A DNA stretch of 64,000 bases, taken from contig DATLXU010000109.1 of NCBI GenBank assembly GCA_035575515.1, positions 23,557 through 87,556 on the forward strand, written 5' to 3'. The notes beneath the pieces were generated by a model. The model saw nothing but the letters and a program-made list of their open reading frames with translations. It did not search any database and was not told the origin of the DNA. Below, one piece after another: positions 50,132 through 58,551 of this stretch. Numbering within the stretch: the first letter of the stretch is position 1; each line of letters begins with the position of its first letter. The stretch is from DATLXU01 sp035575515 (lineage in GTDB: Bacteria > Acidobacteriota > Blastocatellia > UBA7656). The translations under genes were made by a program, and so were the position numbers.

Positions 50132-51134
50132 ACCTTCCTCCTTCGGCGGTAAGGGCATTGAGTGCCCAAGTTTATCTAAACAAAATAGCTATTATCAGCG
50201 GTTGATTTATGCCTCATTAAGTCGAAGCATTTATACAATTGAAGGACTTCAAATATTAGGCAGGCAACTCGCAGCTATTGCCCGCCATGCTTACCTTGCT
50301 AGGCAGATGGATGCGGTAGAGCAAGCGAGCCAAGTAATGCTTGCTTTGCCAATTTCGGACGAGCTTAAAGGCATTGCTCGATACTACGAGGCACTTTGCG
50401 TAAAACATCAAGGCGACTTCGATAAAGCTCGCCATTCACTTGAAAGGGTAGTTGAGGAAGCAATACCGCAGTACAGAGCGCGAGTGCTTCTAAGTATCGC
50501 TGCAACTCACTACGATACAGGAAACATCAGTGAAGCTGCACTTGTCTATCTAGAAGCAGGCAAGGTCGCTCTCAACACTGACACATTGACTGCTACACAG
50601 TCGGCATGGCAGACCGCCATTATTAAAAGCATTCACGGCGATCACAGGCAAGCCCTCGAAGACCTCGAAAAGCTGTTCCCGCTCGTGCGCACCATAGCCA
50701 AGCACTACCCTGTGCTTTACTACAATTACCTCAACAGCCTTGCGGTCGAGCTTGGCGAGGTCGGGCGCATTGCTGAAGCGGAAGCGGCTCTGTCAATCGC
50801 ACTCGCATCGCCATTCGCCTCTGCCTACCCGGAATGGATCGAAACGCGCAATGAAATCGCTGCAAAGCGCCAAACCGCCTCGCCCTCCACTGTCGCCTTC
50901 AACCGCGCACCCGAAACGGACTTATCAGCGCAGGCCGAGCCTCAACGCAATGCAAAATCGAAAGCGATTGCGCTCTACTGGCCTGCAGGCAAGCAACCAT
51001 CTTACGCTGCATTAGTCGGCATTCCCGCAACTGCGGTAATCAGTTGTCAAAGAACAGTTCAACCCACCCTTGAGCGATTGGGTAAATGCACAAAGCCTCG
51101 CGCGCCGCCTGCACGCCGACAAACTAACCGGTAA
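50100..51134 (+). CDS. TPR-like helical protein of unknown function (start uncertain)
   Basis: An open frame of 344 codons. Residues about 45-270 are paired helices of TPR type (IARYYEALCVKHQGDFDKAR, LLSIAATHYDTGNISEAALV and others). The last 70 residues are Ser/Pro/Arg-rich and low in structure. There is no signal peptide, membrane helix or helix-turn-helix domain that I can see. The ATG at 50100 overlaps the divergent small gene by 32 bases, so the true start may be further in, but no better ATG occurs before residue 70 or so. The 5' half is more AT-rich than surrounding genes. Confidence 0.6.
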   Translation: MMNKQANILFIPSSFGGKGIECPSLSKQNSYYQRLIYASLSRSIYTIEGLQILGRQLAAIARHAYLARQMDAVEQASQVMLALPISDELKGIARYYEALCVKHQGDFDKARHSLERVVEEAIPQYRARVLLSIAATHYDTGNISEAALVYLEAGKVALNTDTLTATQSAWQTAIIKSIHGDHRQALEDLEKLFPLVRTIAKHYPVLYYNYLNSLAVELGEVGRIAEAEAALSIALASPFASAYPEWIETRNEIAAKRQTASPSTVAFNRAPETDLSAQAEPQRNAKSKAIALYWPAGKQPSYAALVGIPATAVISCQRTVQPTLERLGKCTKPRAPPARRQTNR

Positions 51135-51259
51135 ATCCCAAATCAACCATTACTGCGAGGCGGGTCGCCACAATTGTAGACGACCCACCTTGCCCAGCAG
51201 CGCATCGGGCGTGACGGGATTGGTGTGTCTCATACACGCCCATGCGCAGGGAAGGCGCT

Positions 51260-51706
51260 ATGAATATATCACAAAAGAAAGCTCACAAAGCAAATAATCC
51301 TACGTCGCGCAAAAAGAAATACGCAGGTAGGTTTCTCCTGCCGGAGCGAGAAATCCGAGACCTCGCCGTCAACCTGCGTATTCGCGATGCGCGGTCGGCG
51401 GCGATTTGCCTGATGGTTGTTGACAAAGCCATTCGCGCAATAGGCGAAGGCAAAGAGGAAAATGGCGAATTGGTCATGCGCCTCGTCAAGCAAGTAGCCG
51501 ACGAAAAAAAGTGCAAACCCGTGAGGCGGATTATAAGGCTCATTCCAGCGGCGGTGGCGAGAGGGACTGAAGGCATATCTGCAGCTTGTATAACGATCAC
51601 TTGCTTCCTTGAGTATGCTTTCGGATACCTCCCTGACGACAAAATGGCAGAGAGCCTCTACAGGAACAAGTTGAACAGGCTCAGGCGCGCGACTCAAAGC
51701 AGCTAA
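51260..51706 (+). CDS. Hypothetical basic protein
   Basis: A 148-residue cytosolic protein, Lys/Arg-rich at the N-terminus (AHKANNPTSRKKKYAGRF) and helical after that. The longest frame begins 18 bases upstream, but ATG 51260 has GGAAGG ahead of it. No family is recognised. It lies 125 bases after the TPR gene on the same strand and may belong with it. Confidence 0.55.
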   Translation: MNISQKKAHKANNPTSRKKKYAGRFLLPEREIRDLAVNLRIRDARSAAICLMVVDKAIRAIGEGKEENGELVMRLVKQVADEKKCKPVRRIIRLIPAAVARGTEGISAACITITCFLEYAFGYLPDDKMAESLYRNKLNRLRRATQSS

Positions 51707-51884
51707 TAGCAGTGTTGAGAGGCGAGCATACCTCGGATCGGACCGGATCAGGCTTTTGCTTTGTGATTTGTGTCAGAAAGGGCTGGATTTCCGCCGATGA
51801 ATGTTATAAAGTTCGCCTGTCTGATTCTTGACAGCCCTATCCCACAAGCGAAAACAATAACGCCTCACTGCGGTTATCGTTTTG

Positions 51885-51893
51885 TGTTATGAT
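51885..51893 (+). promoter_or_regulatory. Extended -10 candidate for the HlyD/ABC operon
   Basis: TGTTATGAT (TGn plus TATGAT) would start a transcript about 60 bases before the HlyD-type gene. A perfect TTGACA also occurs at 51828-51833 but has no good -10 at the right distance. Confidence 0.4.
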
Positions 51894-51961
51894 TGGGCCT
51901 TCAGTAATTAAGACTTTAATGCCTTTGTTGGCACGAGTATTTCAGATCAAGCGGGGGTGTG

Positions 51962-53266
51962 ATGGATATACCGCGTAAGTCTGCTGCAAAAAAACGGCGC
52001 GTGCGCCAGATCGTTTATTTGGGTGTTGCAATCCTTGTCGCCGGCGGCATCACGATCGGAGTAACACGGCTCAAGCCAGCCGCTATGAGCGTCGCTAAAT
52101 CTACTGTTCAAACCAGCCGCGTCGTGCGTGGCGAATTCCTGCGCGAAGTGCGCGGCAACGGTACGCTCGTGCCTGAAGTCGTTCAGGTTGTCCCCGCTCA
52201 GGTCGCGGGCCGCATCGTTCGCAAGCTCGTTCAGCCGGGCACTGTCGTCAAGCCTGACACTATCCTGATTGAAATGGCTAACCCGGATCTCGTGCAGGAA
52301 CTCAAGGACGCAGAGACCAAGCTGCGTGCCGAGCAATCGAACCTCAAGAGCCTCAGCAAACAACTAGAAAAACAGTCGCTAGATGAAAAAGTCCGCGTCG
52401 CTGAGGCCAGAACCAGAGTCGCAGACCTCGAAGCTGAATTGAAGAAACTTGAGATGGAAGCAAGAAGCCTCGAAGACTTGGGCAGGCAGGGGCTGAAAGC
52501 CAAAATCGAAGTTGATAAAGCCAGAATCACCGCCGATTCGACAAAAGAACGAGTGGAGGCTGCGAAGAACACACTTCAAGTTGAGCAGGAGCGGATGAGC
52601 AAAAGCGACGAAGAGATTAAAGCGAGGCTTGATGAAAAGAAAGAAGAGATTCGCCAGCTCGACGACGCTGTCAAATTGAAACAGCAGCAGGTTGCCAATC
52701 TGAAAGTCCGCGCAGGTATAGAAGGCGTTCTGCAAATCGTTTCTGTAGAAGAAGGCCAGCAGGTCACACAGGGCCAGAACCTCGCCCGTGTCGCAGACCC
52801 ATCTCATCTGAAAGCCGAATTGAAGATCGAGCAGAGCCAGGTTCGCGACGTTCAACCGGGCCAGGCCGTCACAATTGACACTCGCACTGGGCCAAACGGG
52901 AAAGTCGAAGGCGCGGTTTCGCGGATTGATCCTTCAGTTCAGAATGGCACTGTCACGGTTGACGTAAAGCTGCCCGCTGAGTTGCCTCGTGCGGCGCGGC
53001 CAGACCTCGCTGTTGACGGCGTGATTCTCATTGAAAAAGTTTCAGACGTGCTTTACATTGATCGCCCATCGGTTGCGCAAGAAGGGCGCAGGGTCGGTAT
53101 GTTCAAGCTTGAGCCTGATGGTGTGAGCGCATCACTGGTTCAGGTTGAGCTTGGGCGCAATTCGGTCCGCTACGTCGAGGTTGTAAGCGGACTGAAGGAA
53201 GGCGATTTGGTAATCACTTCCGACACGTCGCAGTTCGCAAGCGCTAGCAGAATTCAGTTGCAATGA
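51962..53266 (+). CDS. HlyD/MacA family efflux adaptor
   Basis: A 434-residue periplasmic adaptor. One N-terminal membrane anchor (about 18-37), lipoyl-like half-motifs either side of a long coiled coil (about 105-250, rich in Glu/Lys), then a beta-barrel and membrane-proximal domain (about 255-434). It should link an inner-membrane transporter to an outer-membrane channel. Start ATG 51962 is used; the frame can begin one codon earlier at GTG. It is followed 30 bases later by an ATPase gene. Confidence 0.88.
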   Translation: MDIPRKSAAKKRRVRQIVYLGVAILVAGGITIGVTRLKPAAMSVAKSTVQTSRVVRGEFLREVRGNGTLVPEVVQVVPAQVAGRIVRKLVQPGTVVKPDTILIEMANPDLVQELKDAETKLRAEQSNLKSLSKQLEKQSLDEKVRVAEARTRVADLEAELKKLEMEARSLEDLGRQGLKAKIEVDKARITADSTKERVEAAKNTLQVEQERMSKSDEEIKARLDEKKEEIRQLDDAVKLKQQQVANLKVRAGIEGVLQIVSVEEGQQVTQGQNLARVADPSHLKAELKIEQSQVRDVQPGQAVTIDTRTGPNGKVEGAVSRIDPSVQNGTVTVDVKLPAELPRAARPDLAVDGVILIEKVSDVLYIDRPSVAQEGRRVGMFKLEPDGVSASLVQVELGRNSVRYVEVVSGLKEGDLVITSDTSQFASASRIQLQ

Positions 53267-53296
53267 AGCCACAGTCTTAATGAGGGGGAGAGATTT

Positions 53297-54037
53297 ATGC
53301 AATCATCCAGTCAATCTTTGATAAGACTCGAAAGAGTCACAAAGGTATTCCTAACAGACGAAGTTGAAACGCACGCATTATCCAACGTGCGAATAAATAT
53401 CAACAAAGGCGAGTACATCTCCATAGCTGGACCATCGGGCTGCGGCAAATCTACGCTCCTTTCTATTCTCGGCCTGCTGGACACTCCCACCGAAGGAGAG
53501 TATTACCTCGAAGGCAGAAACGTCTCTGACCTTCCGCTGTCGGAACGCGCTCGCGTCCGCAATCGCCAGATCGGGTTCATCTTCCAGAGCTTCAACCTGA
53601 TTGGCGACCTCACGGTCTATGAGAATGTAGAGTTGCCGCTGACCTACAGAGGGATGAGTGCGGCTGAGCGCCGCAAGCGCGTGATGGATGCGCTTGAGCG
53701 AGTCGAGATGGCTCATCGCGCAAAACACTATCCGAGCCAGCTATCCGGAGGTCAGCAGCAGCGCGTGGCCGTTGCGCGAGCAGTGGCAGGCGATCCGCTC
53801 ATCCTGCTAGCAGACGAGCCAACGGGAAACCTCGATTCGACAAACGGCGAAGCGGTGATGGAGTTGCTGAAGCAGTTGCACCAACAGGGTTCAACGATTT
53901 GCATGGTGACGCACGACCCGCGATTTGCGAAGCACGCTGACCGGCAGATACATCTGTTTGATGGAAGAATAGTTGAAGAAGCGCACGCGCCGAAAGCAGA
54001 GAAGGAGTTGAAAGAGAGCGGATTCGGCGCGGCGTAA
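53297..54037 (+). CDS. ABC transporter ATP-binding protein, MacB/LolD type
   Basis: A 246-residue ATPase with Walker A GPSGCGKST, Q-loop FIFQSFNLIGDLTVYENV, signature LSGGQQQR, Walker B ILLADEPTGNLD and switch His MVTHDPRFA. It is of the MacB family and fits the HlyD/MacA-like adaptor gene 30 bases upstream. No permease gene follows, so the transporter's membrane subunit must be elsewhere. GGGGGAG precedes the ATG. Confidence 0.92.
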   Translation: MQSSSQSLIRLERVTKVFLTDEVETHALSNVRININKGEYISIAGPSGCGKSTLLSILGLLDTPTEGEYYLEGRNVSDLPLSERARVRNRQIGFIFQSFNLIGDLTVYENVELPLTYRGMSAAERRKRVMDALERVEMAHRAKHYPSQLSGGQQQRVAVARAVAGDPLILLADEPTGNLDSTNGEAVMELLKQLHQQGSTICMVTHDPRFAKHADRQIHLFDGRIVEEAHAPKAEKELKESGFGAA

Positions 54038-54071
54038 CAGCAGCAGCATTAAGGTCAGGTCAATTTCTAAA

Positions 54072-54101
54072 ATGCGGGCGGTGCAAGGTTGTCGCCCGCA
54101 T
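54072..54101. other. Hairpin after the HlyD/ABC operon
   Basis: A perfect 9-bp GC-rich stem (54072-54080 with 54093-54101) lies 35 bases after the ATPase stop. No T-run follows on either strand, so it is at best a weak or factor-dependent terminator. Confidence 0.4.
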
Positions 54102-54202
54102 CTGACTTAATGCGAACGGCTCTCAGACCTGAGTTTCTGATATTGCATTCCAACCAGTATTATTCAACCGTGGGTCAATTCTGATTTGAAGGCTTGGATT
54201 GA

Positions 54203-54919
54203 ATGCGCGTGTTCGCAATAGGCGATATGCATCTTGCGGGCGGGACAGGCAAGACTATGGACCGCTTCGGCGATAACTGGCGCGATCACGACAGGAAGAT
54301 TTTCGAGTCGTGGGAACGCATAGGTCGCGATGATGACTTGTTGTTAATTGTCGGCGACACGAGTTGGGCAATGAGATTTGACGAAGCCCGCTCGGACCTT
54401 GAGCGTATCAGCCAGATGAAAGGGTTGAAGCTTGTCTTCAAAGGCAATCACGATTATTGGTGGCTCTCGCCTGCGAGGATGAGCCGCGCGCTCGACCCGT
54501 CAATCAAGTTTATTCAAGCAAGCTCGTTCATCGTCAACCGCGTTGCAATCGCTGGCACGCGCGGATGGCTCTGCCCAAACGATATATACTTTGAGGAGCA
54601 CGACGCGAAGATTTACGAGCGTGAAGTCAGAAGATTGAAAGCCGCGTTCGCGTCACTAAGAGGCCGCGAAAGTGAATACGACTTCCTTATCGTCGCGCTT
54701 CATTACCCGCCCACAAACGACAAGCGCGAGCCGAGCGGGTTCACTCAGTTGATTGACGAGATCAAAGCCGACGCCTGCGTTTATGGACATCTTCACGGCG
54801 ATGCGATCAAGACCGGACTCACAGGGCTTCGAGGCGAGACTAACTACTATCTTGTCAGCGCCGATGCGGTTGACTTCGCGCCCGCAGAGATTAAGATTGA
54901 CCGAGCAAGGAGGGGATGA
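54203..54919 (+). CDS. Calcineurin-like metallophosphoesterase
   Basis: A 238-residue cytosolic two-metal phosphoesterase. Motifs in order: GDMH near the N-terminus, VGDTSW, KGNHDYWW, the His in VALHYPP and GHLHGD. The substrate is not evident. The stop TGA is directly followed by the GTG of the M14 peptidase gene, and the Shine-Dalgarno sequence of that gene lies within this one, so the two are translationally coupled. Confidence 0.9.
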   Translation: MRVFAIGDMHLAGGTGKTMDRFGDNWRDHDRKIFESWERIGRDDDLLLIVGDTSWAMRFDEARSDLERISQMKGLKLVFKGNHDYWWLSPARMSRALDPSIKFIQASSFIVNRVAIAGTRGWLCPNDIYFEEHDAKIYEREVRRLKAAFASLRGRESEYDFLIVALHYPPTNDKREPSGFTQLIDEIKADACVYGHLHGDAIKTGLTGLRGETNYYLVSADAVDFAPAEIKIDRARRG

Positions 54920-56596
54920 GTGAACCAGATAATGCCTTTTGTTCTATTGATAGCTCTTCTAACTACAATGACCACAAACGCCACTCAAACGAATTTGCAA
55001 AGCCGCGCCGAACGAACTAATTATGCCGAAACATCTCGCTATGGCGATGTGATGGATTTTCTCGCCGCGTTACAGCGCGTAAGCGCAGACGTTCGGCTCG
55101 AAACTTTTGGCATCACGACGGAAGGGCGACGGCTCCCGCTCGTGATCCTTTCAAAACCGGTTGTGCATGGTCCCGAAGAGGCACACTTGTCAGGCAAGCC
55201 AATCGTCTTCGTGATGGCAAACATCCATGCGGGTGAAGTCGAAGGCAAAGAGGCGATGCTTCACATCCTTCGCGACGTTGTAACGGGACCGCTCAGCTCG
55301 TTGCTCGATAAAATGATTTTGCTCGTCGCTCCGATTTATAACGCGGACGGCAACGAGAAGATAAGCATCAACAATCGCACAGCGCAGAACGGTCCCATCG
55401 AAGGCGTAGGCACGCGAGAGAATGCGAAGGGTTTGGACCTCAACCGTGATTTTATGAAGATGGAATCGCCAGAGGCGCGCGGACTGATCGAAAATGTCTT
55501 CAACCGATGGGACCCGCACGTCATCATGGACCTGCACACGACGAATGGTTCTTACCACGGCTACGCGCTCACCTATTCACCGTCGCTAAACCCGAACACC
55601 GACAGGCGAATAATTTCGTTCACACGCGAGCGACTTCTTCCGAGCGTGACGAAAACGCTGCGCGCGAAGCACAGGTATCAGACATATTTTTACGGTAACT
55701 TTTCTGACGAGAAGAATCCCGCGCGCGAGCTATCGCCCGACCAGTCGAAAGACCCACGAGCGTGGGCGACCTTTGATCACCGTCCTCGCTTCGGCAACAA
55801 CTACGAAGGGCTTCGCAACCGCATCGCAATTTTGAGCGAAGCATATTCGTATCTAGACTTTCGCTCGCGCGTCGACGTGACGGATAGATTCGTGAGGGCA
55901 ATCCTCCAGTACATCGCAGACCATCAAGCCGAAGTTATAAACCTCGTGCGCGACGCAGACCGCCAGGCATCTGATACAGCAACAACTGCTGGCAATGAAG
56001 AAGGCTTCGGAATTGCGTTTGAATTAAAGGCGTCACCCAAACCGGTCGAGATACTTGTAGGCTCGGTGACGAAGACGATTGACCCGCGCACGAACAAGCC
56101 ACGTTTTCAGGCGACGAGCGAAGCGCGGCCCGTGAAGATGATTGAATATGGAGAGTTCCAGGCTACTCGCCGCATCAAGCCGCCCGCCGCTTACGCGCTA
56201 AAGCCCGACCAGACCGAAATTGCCGAGGCGCTCAAACGACACGGAATCTCTGTAGAAGTCCTGGCGAAAGATGAAACGCTCACGGTCGAGCAGTACACGG
56301 TGAAATCCGTGACGCACGCGCCGCGCGCTTTTCAGGGCCACCGTGAGGCAAAACTGAGCGTTGAATCGGGCGAGGCTCAGGTAAAATTCCCGGCAGGTTC
56401 TTTCATAGTTTCGACTCACCAGCCGTTGGCAGCTTTGATCTTCTACCTGCTTGAGCCTGAAAGCGATGACGGGTTTGCGAACTGGAATTTTTTCGATAAA
56501 GAACTGGAGCGCGCCGAAAACGGCAACTCTCGGGTTGTTTATCCCGTCTTCCGCGTGAAAAATTTGCCGGGCTTACCGCGAGAAGTTTTTAGATAG
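54920..56596 (+). CDS. Exported M14 family zinc carboxypeptidase
   Basis: A 558-residue secreted metallocarboxypeptidase. After a signal peptide (about 1-21), the HxxE zinc motif is at H103 and E106 (NIHAGEVEG), the third ligand is probably the His in MDLHTTNGSYHG, and a catalytic Glu candidate is in LSEAYSY. A C-terminal beta-rich extension of about 200 residues is present. It would remove C-terminal residues from peptides in the periplasm or medium. GTG start with AGGAGGGG overlapping the previous gene's end. Confidence 0.87.
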   Translation: MNQIMPFVLLIALLTTMTTNATQTNLQSRAERTNYAETSRYGDVMDFLAALQRVSADVRLETFGITTEGRRLPLVILSKPVVHGPEEAHLSGKPIVFVMANIHAGEVEGKEAMLHILRDVVTGPLSSLLDKMILLVAPIYNADGNEKISINNRTAQNGPIEGVGTRENAKGLDLNRDFMKMESPEARGLIENVFNRWDPHVIMDLHTTNGSYHGYALTYSPSLNPNTDRRIISFTRERLLPSVTKTLRAKHRYQTYFYGNFSDEKNPARELSPDQSKDPRAWATFDHRPRFGNNYEGLRNRIAILSEAYSYLDFRSRVDVTDRFVRAILQYIADHQAEVINLVRDADRQASDTATTAGNEEGFGIAFELKASPKPVEILVGSVTKTIDPRTNKPRFQATSEARPVKMIEYGEFQATRRIKPPAAYALKPDQTEIAEALKRHGISVEVLAKDETLTVEQYTVKSVTHAPRAFQGHREAKLSVESGEAQVKFPAGSFIVSTHQPLAALIFYLLEPESDDGFANWNFFDKELERAENGNSRVVYPVFRVKNLPGLPREVFR

Positions 56597-56631
56597 CAGC
56601 AAGGCAAATCGCGTTACTGCTTCACGCGCGA

Positions 56632-57435
56632 TTACGCTTTGGGCACGATGTGAACCCGCGCCTCGACCTCTTTTGCCTCGAAATACCTTGCATCTGCCGA
56701 TGCGTTGTTGATGAGGTGGAGCATAAGCCCTTGCTCGTCAACGAGCGTTGCGGCGCGGCCTTCAAGAATGATGAAGATTCTTCCGTTGCGTTTGGATTTA
56801 TCCAGCTTCGCTGAGTTGCTCTTAACTGTCCGCCGCGCCGCGCGACCGGGTGCAGACTTGCTCTCGGCGCTCGATTCAGGTGCGCTTGATTGAATCTCTG
56901 TCAGGCGTTCATTCACTCTTGTTGTGACGGTCTTGGGACGCTTTGTTTTCTTCGCCATCGTTCTTCGCTTCCTGATATTTTCGTTCTGACGTATCCTCGC
57001 AGGTTTCTCTTGGGCTTCATTCAATTCGCCACCTGCTTGACTGATTGTGTCTGTTTTCAGTTCCGCAGCTTTTTTCGCGTTACGAGAAACGCGATTCTTT
57101 TCGAGATAAGATGCGGCGCGAGCTTTGGCCACCTTTACAGCCGCAGCGGGTGATTCAACGGGTTTGCTCTTGAACGCCTTTGCTGTCTTCGCAGCATCAC
57201 TCTTTGACGCTTCTGCGAATTTCAATCCGCGCTTCAGGATTTGAATCATAACAGGCTTGCGACCGCGTTCGGCTAAGTACGCATTGATGTCGCTTGCGGC
57301 CTGTTCGGTCTTGTCAATCAACTCGTTCCTGAGATCGTCGCAGCGAGTGTTGTAGCGGCAATTGGCGTAGCAGGCGAGCAGGTTCTTCATGCACCCGTAT
57401 CGCTTACACTCCATGTTTATCTGAGAAGTCGCCAT
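56632..57435 (-). CDS. Basic protein with an N-terminal Cys cluster
   Basis: A 267-residue protein. Five Cys residues lie within the first 32 (C10, C15, C22, C26, C32), enough for a small metal or Fe-S site. A long Lys/Ala-rich, probably disordered middle (about 60-215) resembles histone-like tails. A compact C-terminal domain of about 45 residues begins RIFIILEGRAATLVDEQG. The family is unknown to me. DNA or RNA binding is inferred from composition. The start is ATG 57435; the longer frame would read through a perfect palindrome. Downstream of the Rad52-type gene on the same strand. Confidence 0.65.
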   Translation of the reverse strand: MATSQINMECKRYGCMKNLLACYANCRYNTRCDDLRNELIDKTEQAASDINAYLAERGRKPVMIQILKRGLKFAEASKSDAAKTAKAFKSKPVESPAAAVKVAKARAASYLEKNRVSRNAKKAAELKTDTISQAGGELNEAQEKPARIRQNENIRKRRTMAKKTKRPKTVTTRVNERLTEIQSSAPESSAESKSAPGRAARRTVKSNSAKLDKSKRNGRIFIILEGRAATLVDEQGLMLHLINNASADARYFEAKEVEARVHIVPKA

Positions 57436-57452
57436 TGAAGATTCTCTAATCG

Positions 57453-57481
57453 CCCGGGCCGGACTTAAAGTCCGGCCCGGG
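57453..57481. repeat. Perfect 29-base palindrome
   Basis: Two 14-base arms (57453-57466 and 57468-57481) are exact reverse complements around a single A. It lies 17 bases upstream of the Cys-cluster gene and after the Rad52-type gene. Such CCGGGCC-GGACTT elements look like dispersed repeats; here it could also end the upstream transcript. Confidence 0.75.
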
Positions 57482-57542
57482 TATGTGGCACGAAGAAACC
57501 CCGATTGCTCGTGCCGCAAAGCTCAAAAACTTGTGTGAAGCG

Positions 57543-58157
57543 TCACGCGCTTATGCGAACGTTTCGCAGATGATCAATCAACTCGCTCGCCGCGTTCCTC
57601 GACAACTGCTCAGGCTCGCATCGGAACAAGCTCTTGGATTCAAGCCGCGCATCGAGTGATTTGGCTTTAGCAATGGCATAGATCGCAGAGAGTTGTTTTT
57701 CTGTAACTGAACCAGCATCTTTCGCGCCCGCTGGCTTGATTTCGTTTCCGATAGGAGCCTTTCGAGATTTAGTCCCTCGGCTGTAGAGATAACGAGCAAG
57801 CCCGAACTTGACAGCGGCGCGCTTGAGCGCATCATGCTCTGCTCCCTTAATTCCCCGCTCGTCCAACGCCGAATCAACCCCTATTCCGCAGCGCGTCACG
57901 CCCTTTATCGTTATAGCCGCCGTGACCGCAACCAGATCGCCAATAACTTTGATGTCTCGAACTTCATGCGACCAGTCGGGACAAACTCGATCCAGAATGT
58001 CAGCCGCCGTGTACCACTCGATGTAATCAACCCATCGCTCTTCGCCCGATGAGTCGCGCCATCCGATTCGCTGCTTCACGAGGCTATCCGGCAAAGGCTC
58101 GGATAACGCTGCCACAATCTCCTCGAATTCTCGCGCCTCAACTGTTGCCGTGCTCAT
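57543..58157 (-). CDS. Rad52/Rad22-family single-strand annealing protein
   Basis: A 204-residue protein matching the Rad52 N-terminal annealing domain: RWVDYIEWYTAADILDRVCP, then VTAAITIKGVTRCGIGVD and the helix GAEHDALKRAAVKFGLARYL. These correspond to the RNA/DNA-binding ring core of Rad52 and phage Sak-type recombinases. The last 60 residues (TEKQLSAIYAIAKAKSLDA) resemble a short helical module found at the ends of phage recombination proteins. There are no phage genes around it. AAAGGAG precedes the ATG. Confidence 0.82.
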   Translation of the reverse strand: MSTATVEAREFEEIVAALSEPLPDSLVKQRIGWRDSSGEERWVDYIEWYTAADILDRVCPDWSHEVRDIKVIGDLVAVTAAITIKGVTRCGIGVDSALDERGIKGAEHDALKRAAVKFGLARYLYSRGTKSRKAPIGNEIKPAGAKDAGSVTEKQLSAIYAIAKAKSLDARLESKSLFRCEPEQLSRNAASELIDHLRNVRISA

Positions 58158-58551
58158 CGCTTTGCTCCTTTCTGCCTTCGACTTGTTCTCAACAATAACA
58201 TACTAGCAATGATGTTGCAAGTACGAAACAAAATAATTTAAGCATTGAGAGCAATAGGGCTAAGCTGAATTATTATTCTATTTAGCAGGCTTCAACCTGC
58301 TTAAGAATAAGGACCGATCTGGGCGAAAAGCGCCGCATCAAGGTGAAAATGGAGATGTTCTGACGAGCCGAAGACGACACGAGCTGGGGCGTTTGCAGGC
58401 AGGATTGGAGCTGATGATCGCCTTCGGAGATAAGTATTGCAATCGCTTCAGCTTATTGTATACTCCGCACTGTAAGCAGATTCTTCCGAGTTATTTGGTT
58501 TGTATCCCAAAGCCCCTAGCGTTCCACCCCAGCCCCGCTCGGTCAAAGATT

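Noticed and set aside
54072..54101. GC-rich hairpin as an intrinsic terminator
   Set aside because: There is no T-run on either side, so I list it only as a hairpin.
58282..58303. Short hairpin AGCAGG/CCTGCT upstream of the alpha/beta hydrolase
   Set aside because: The stem is only 6 bp with a mismatch next to it, so it is too weak to call a terminator or repeat on its own.
58393..58551. 53-residue N-terminal extension of the alpha/beta hydrolase
   Set aside because: It places an unstructured Cys/His-containing stretch before a normal membrane anchor; starting at 58552 gives a standard N-in anchor.
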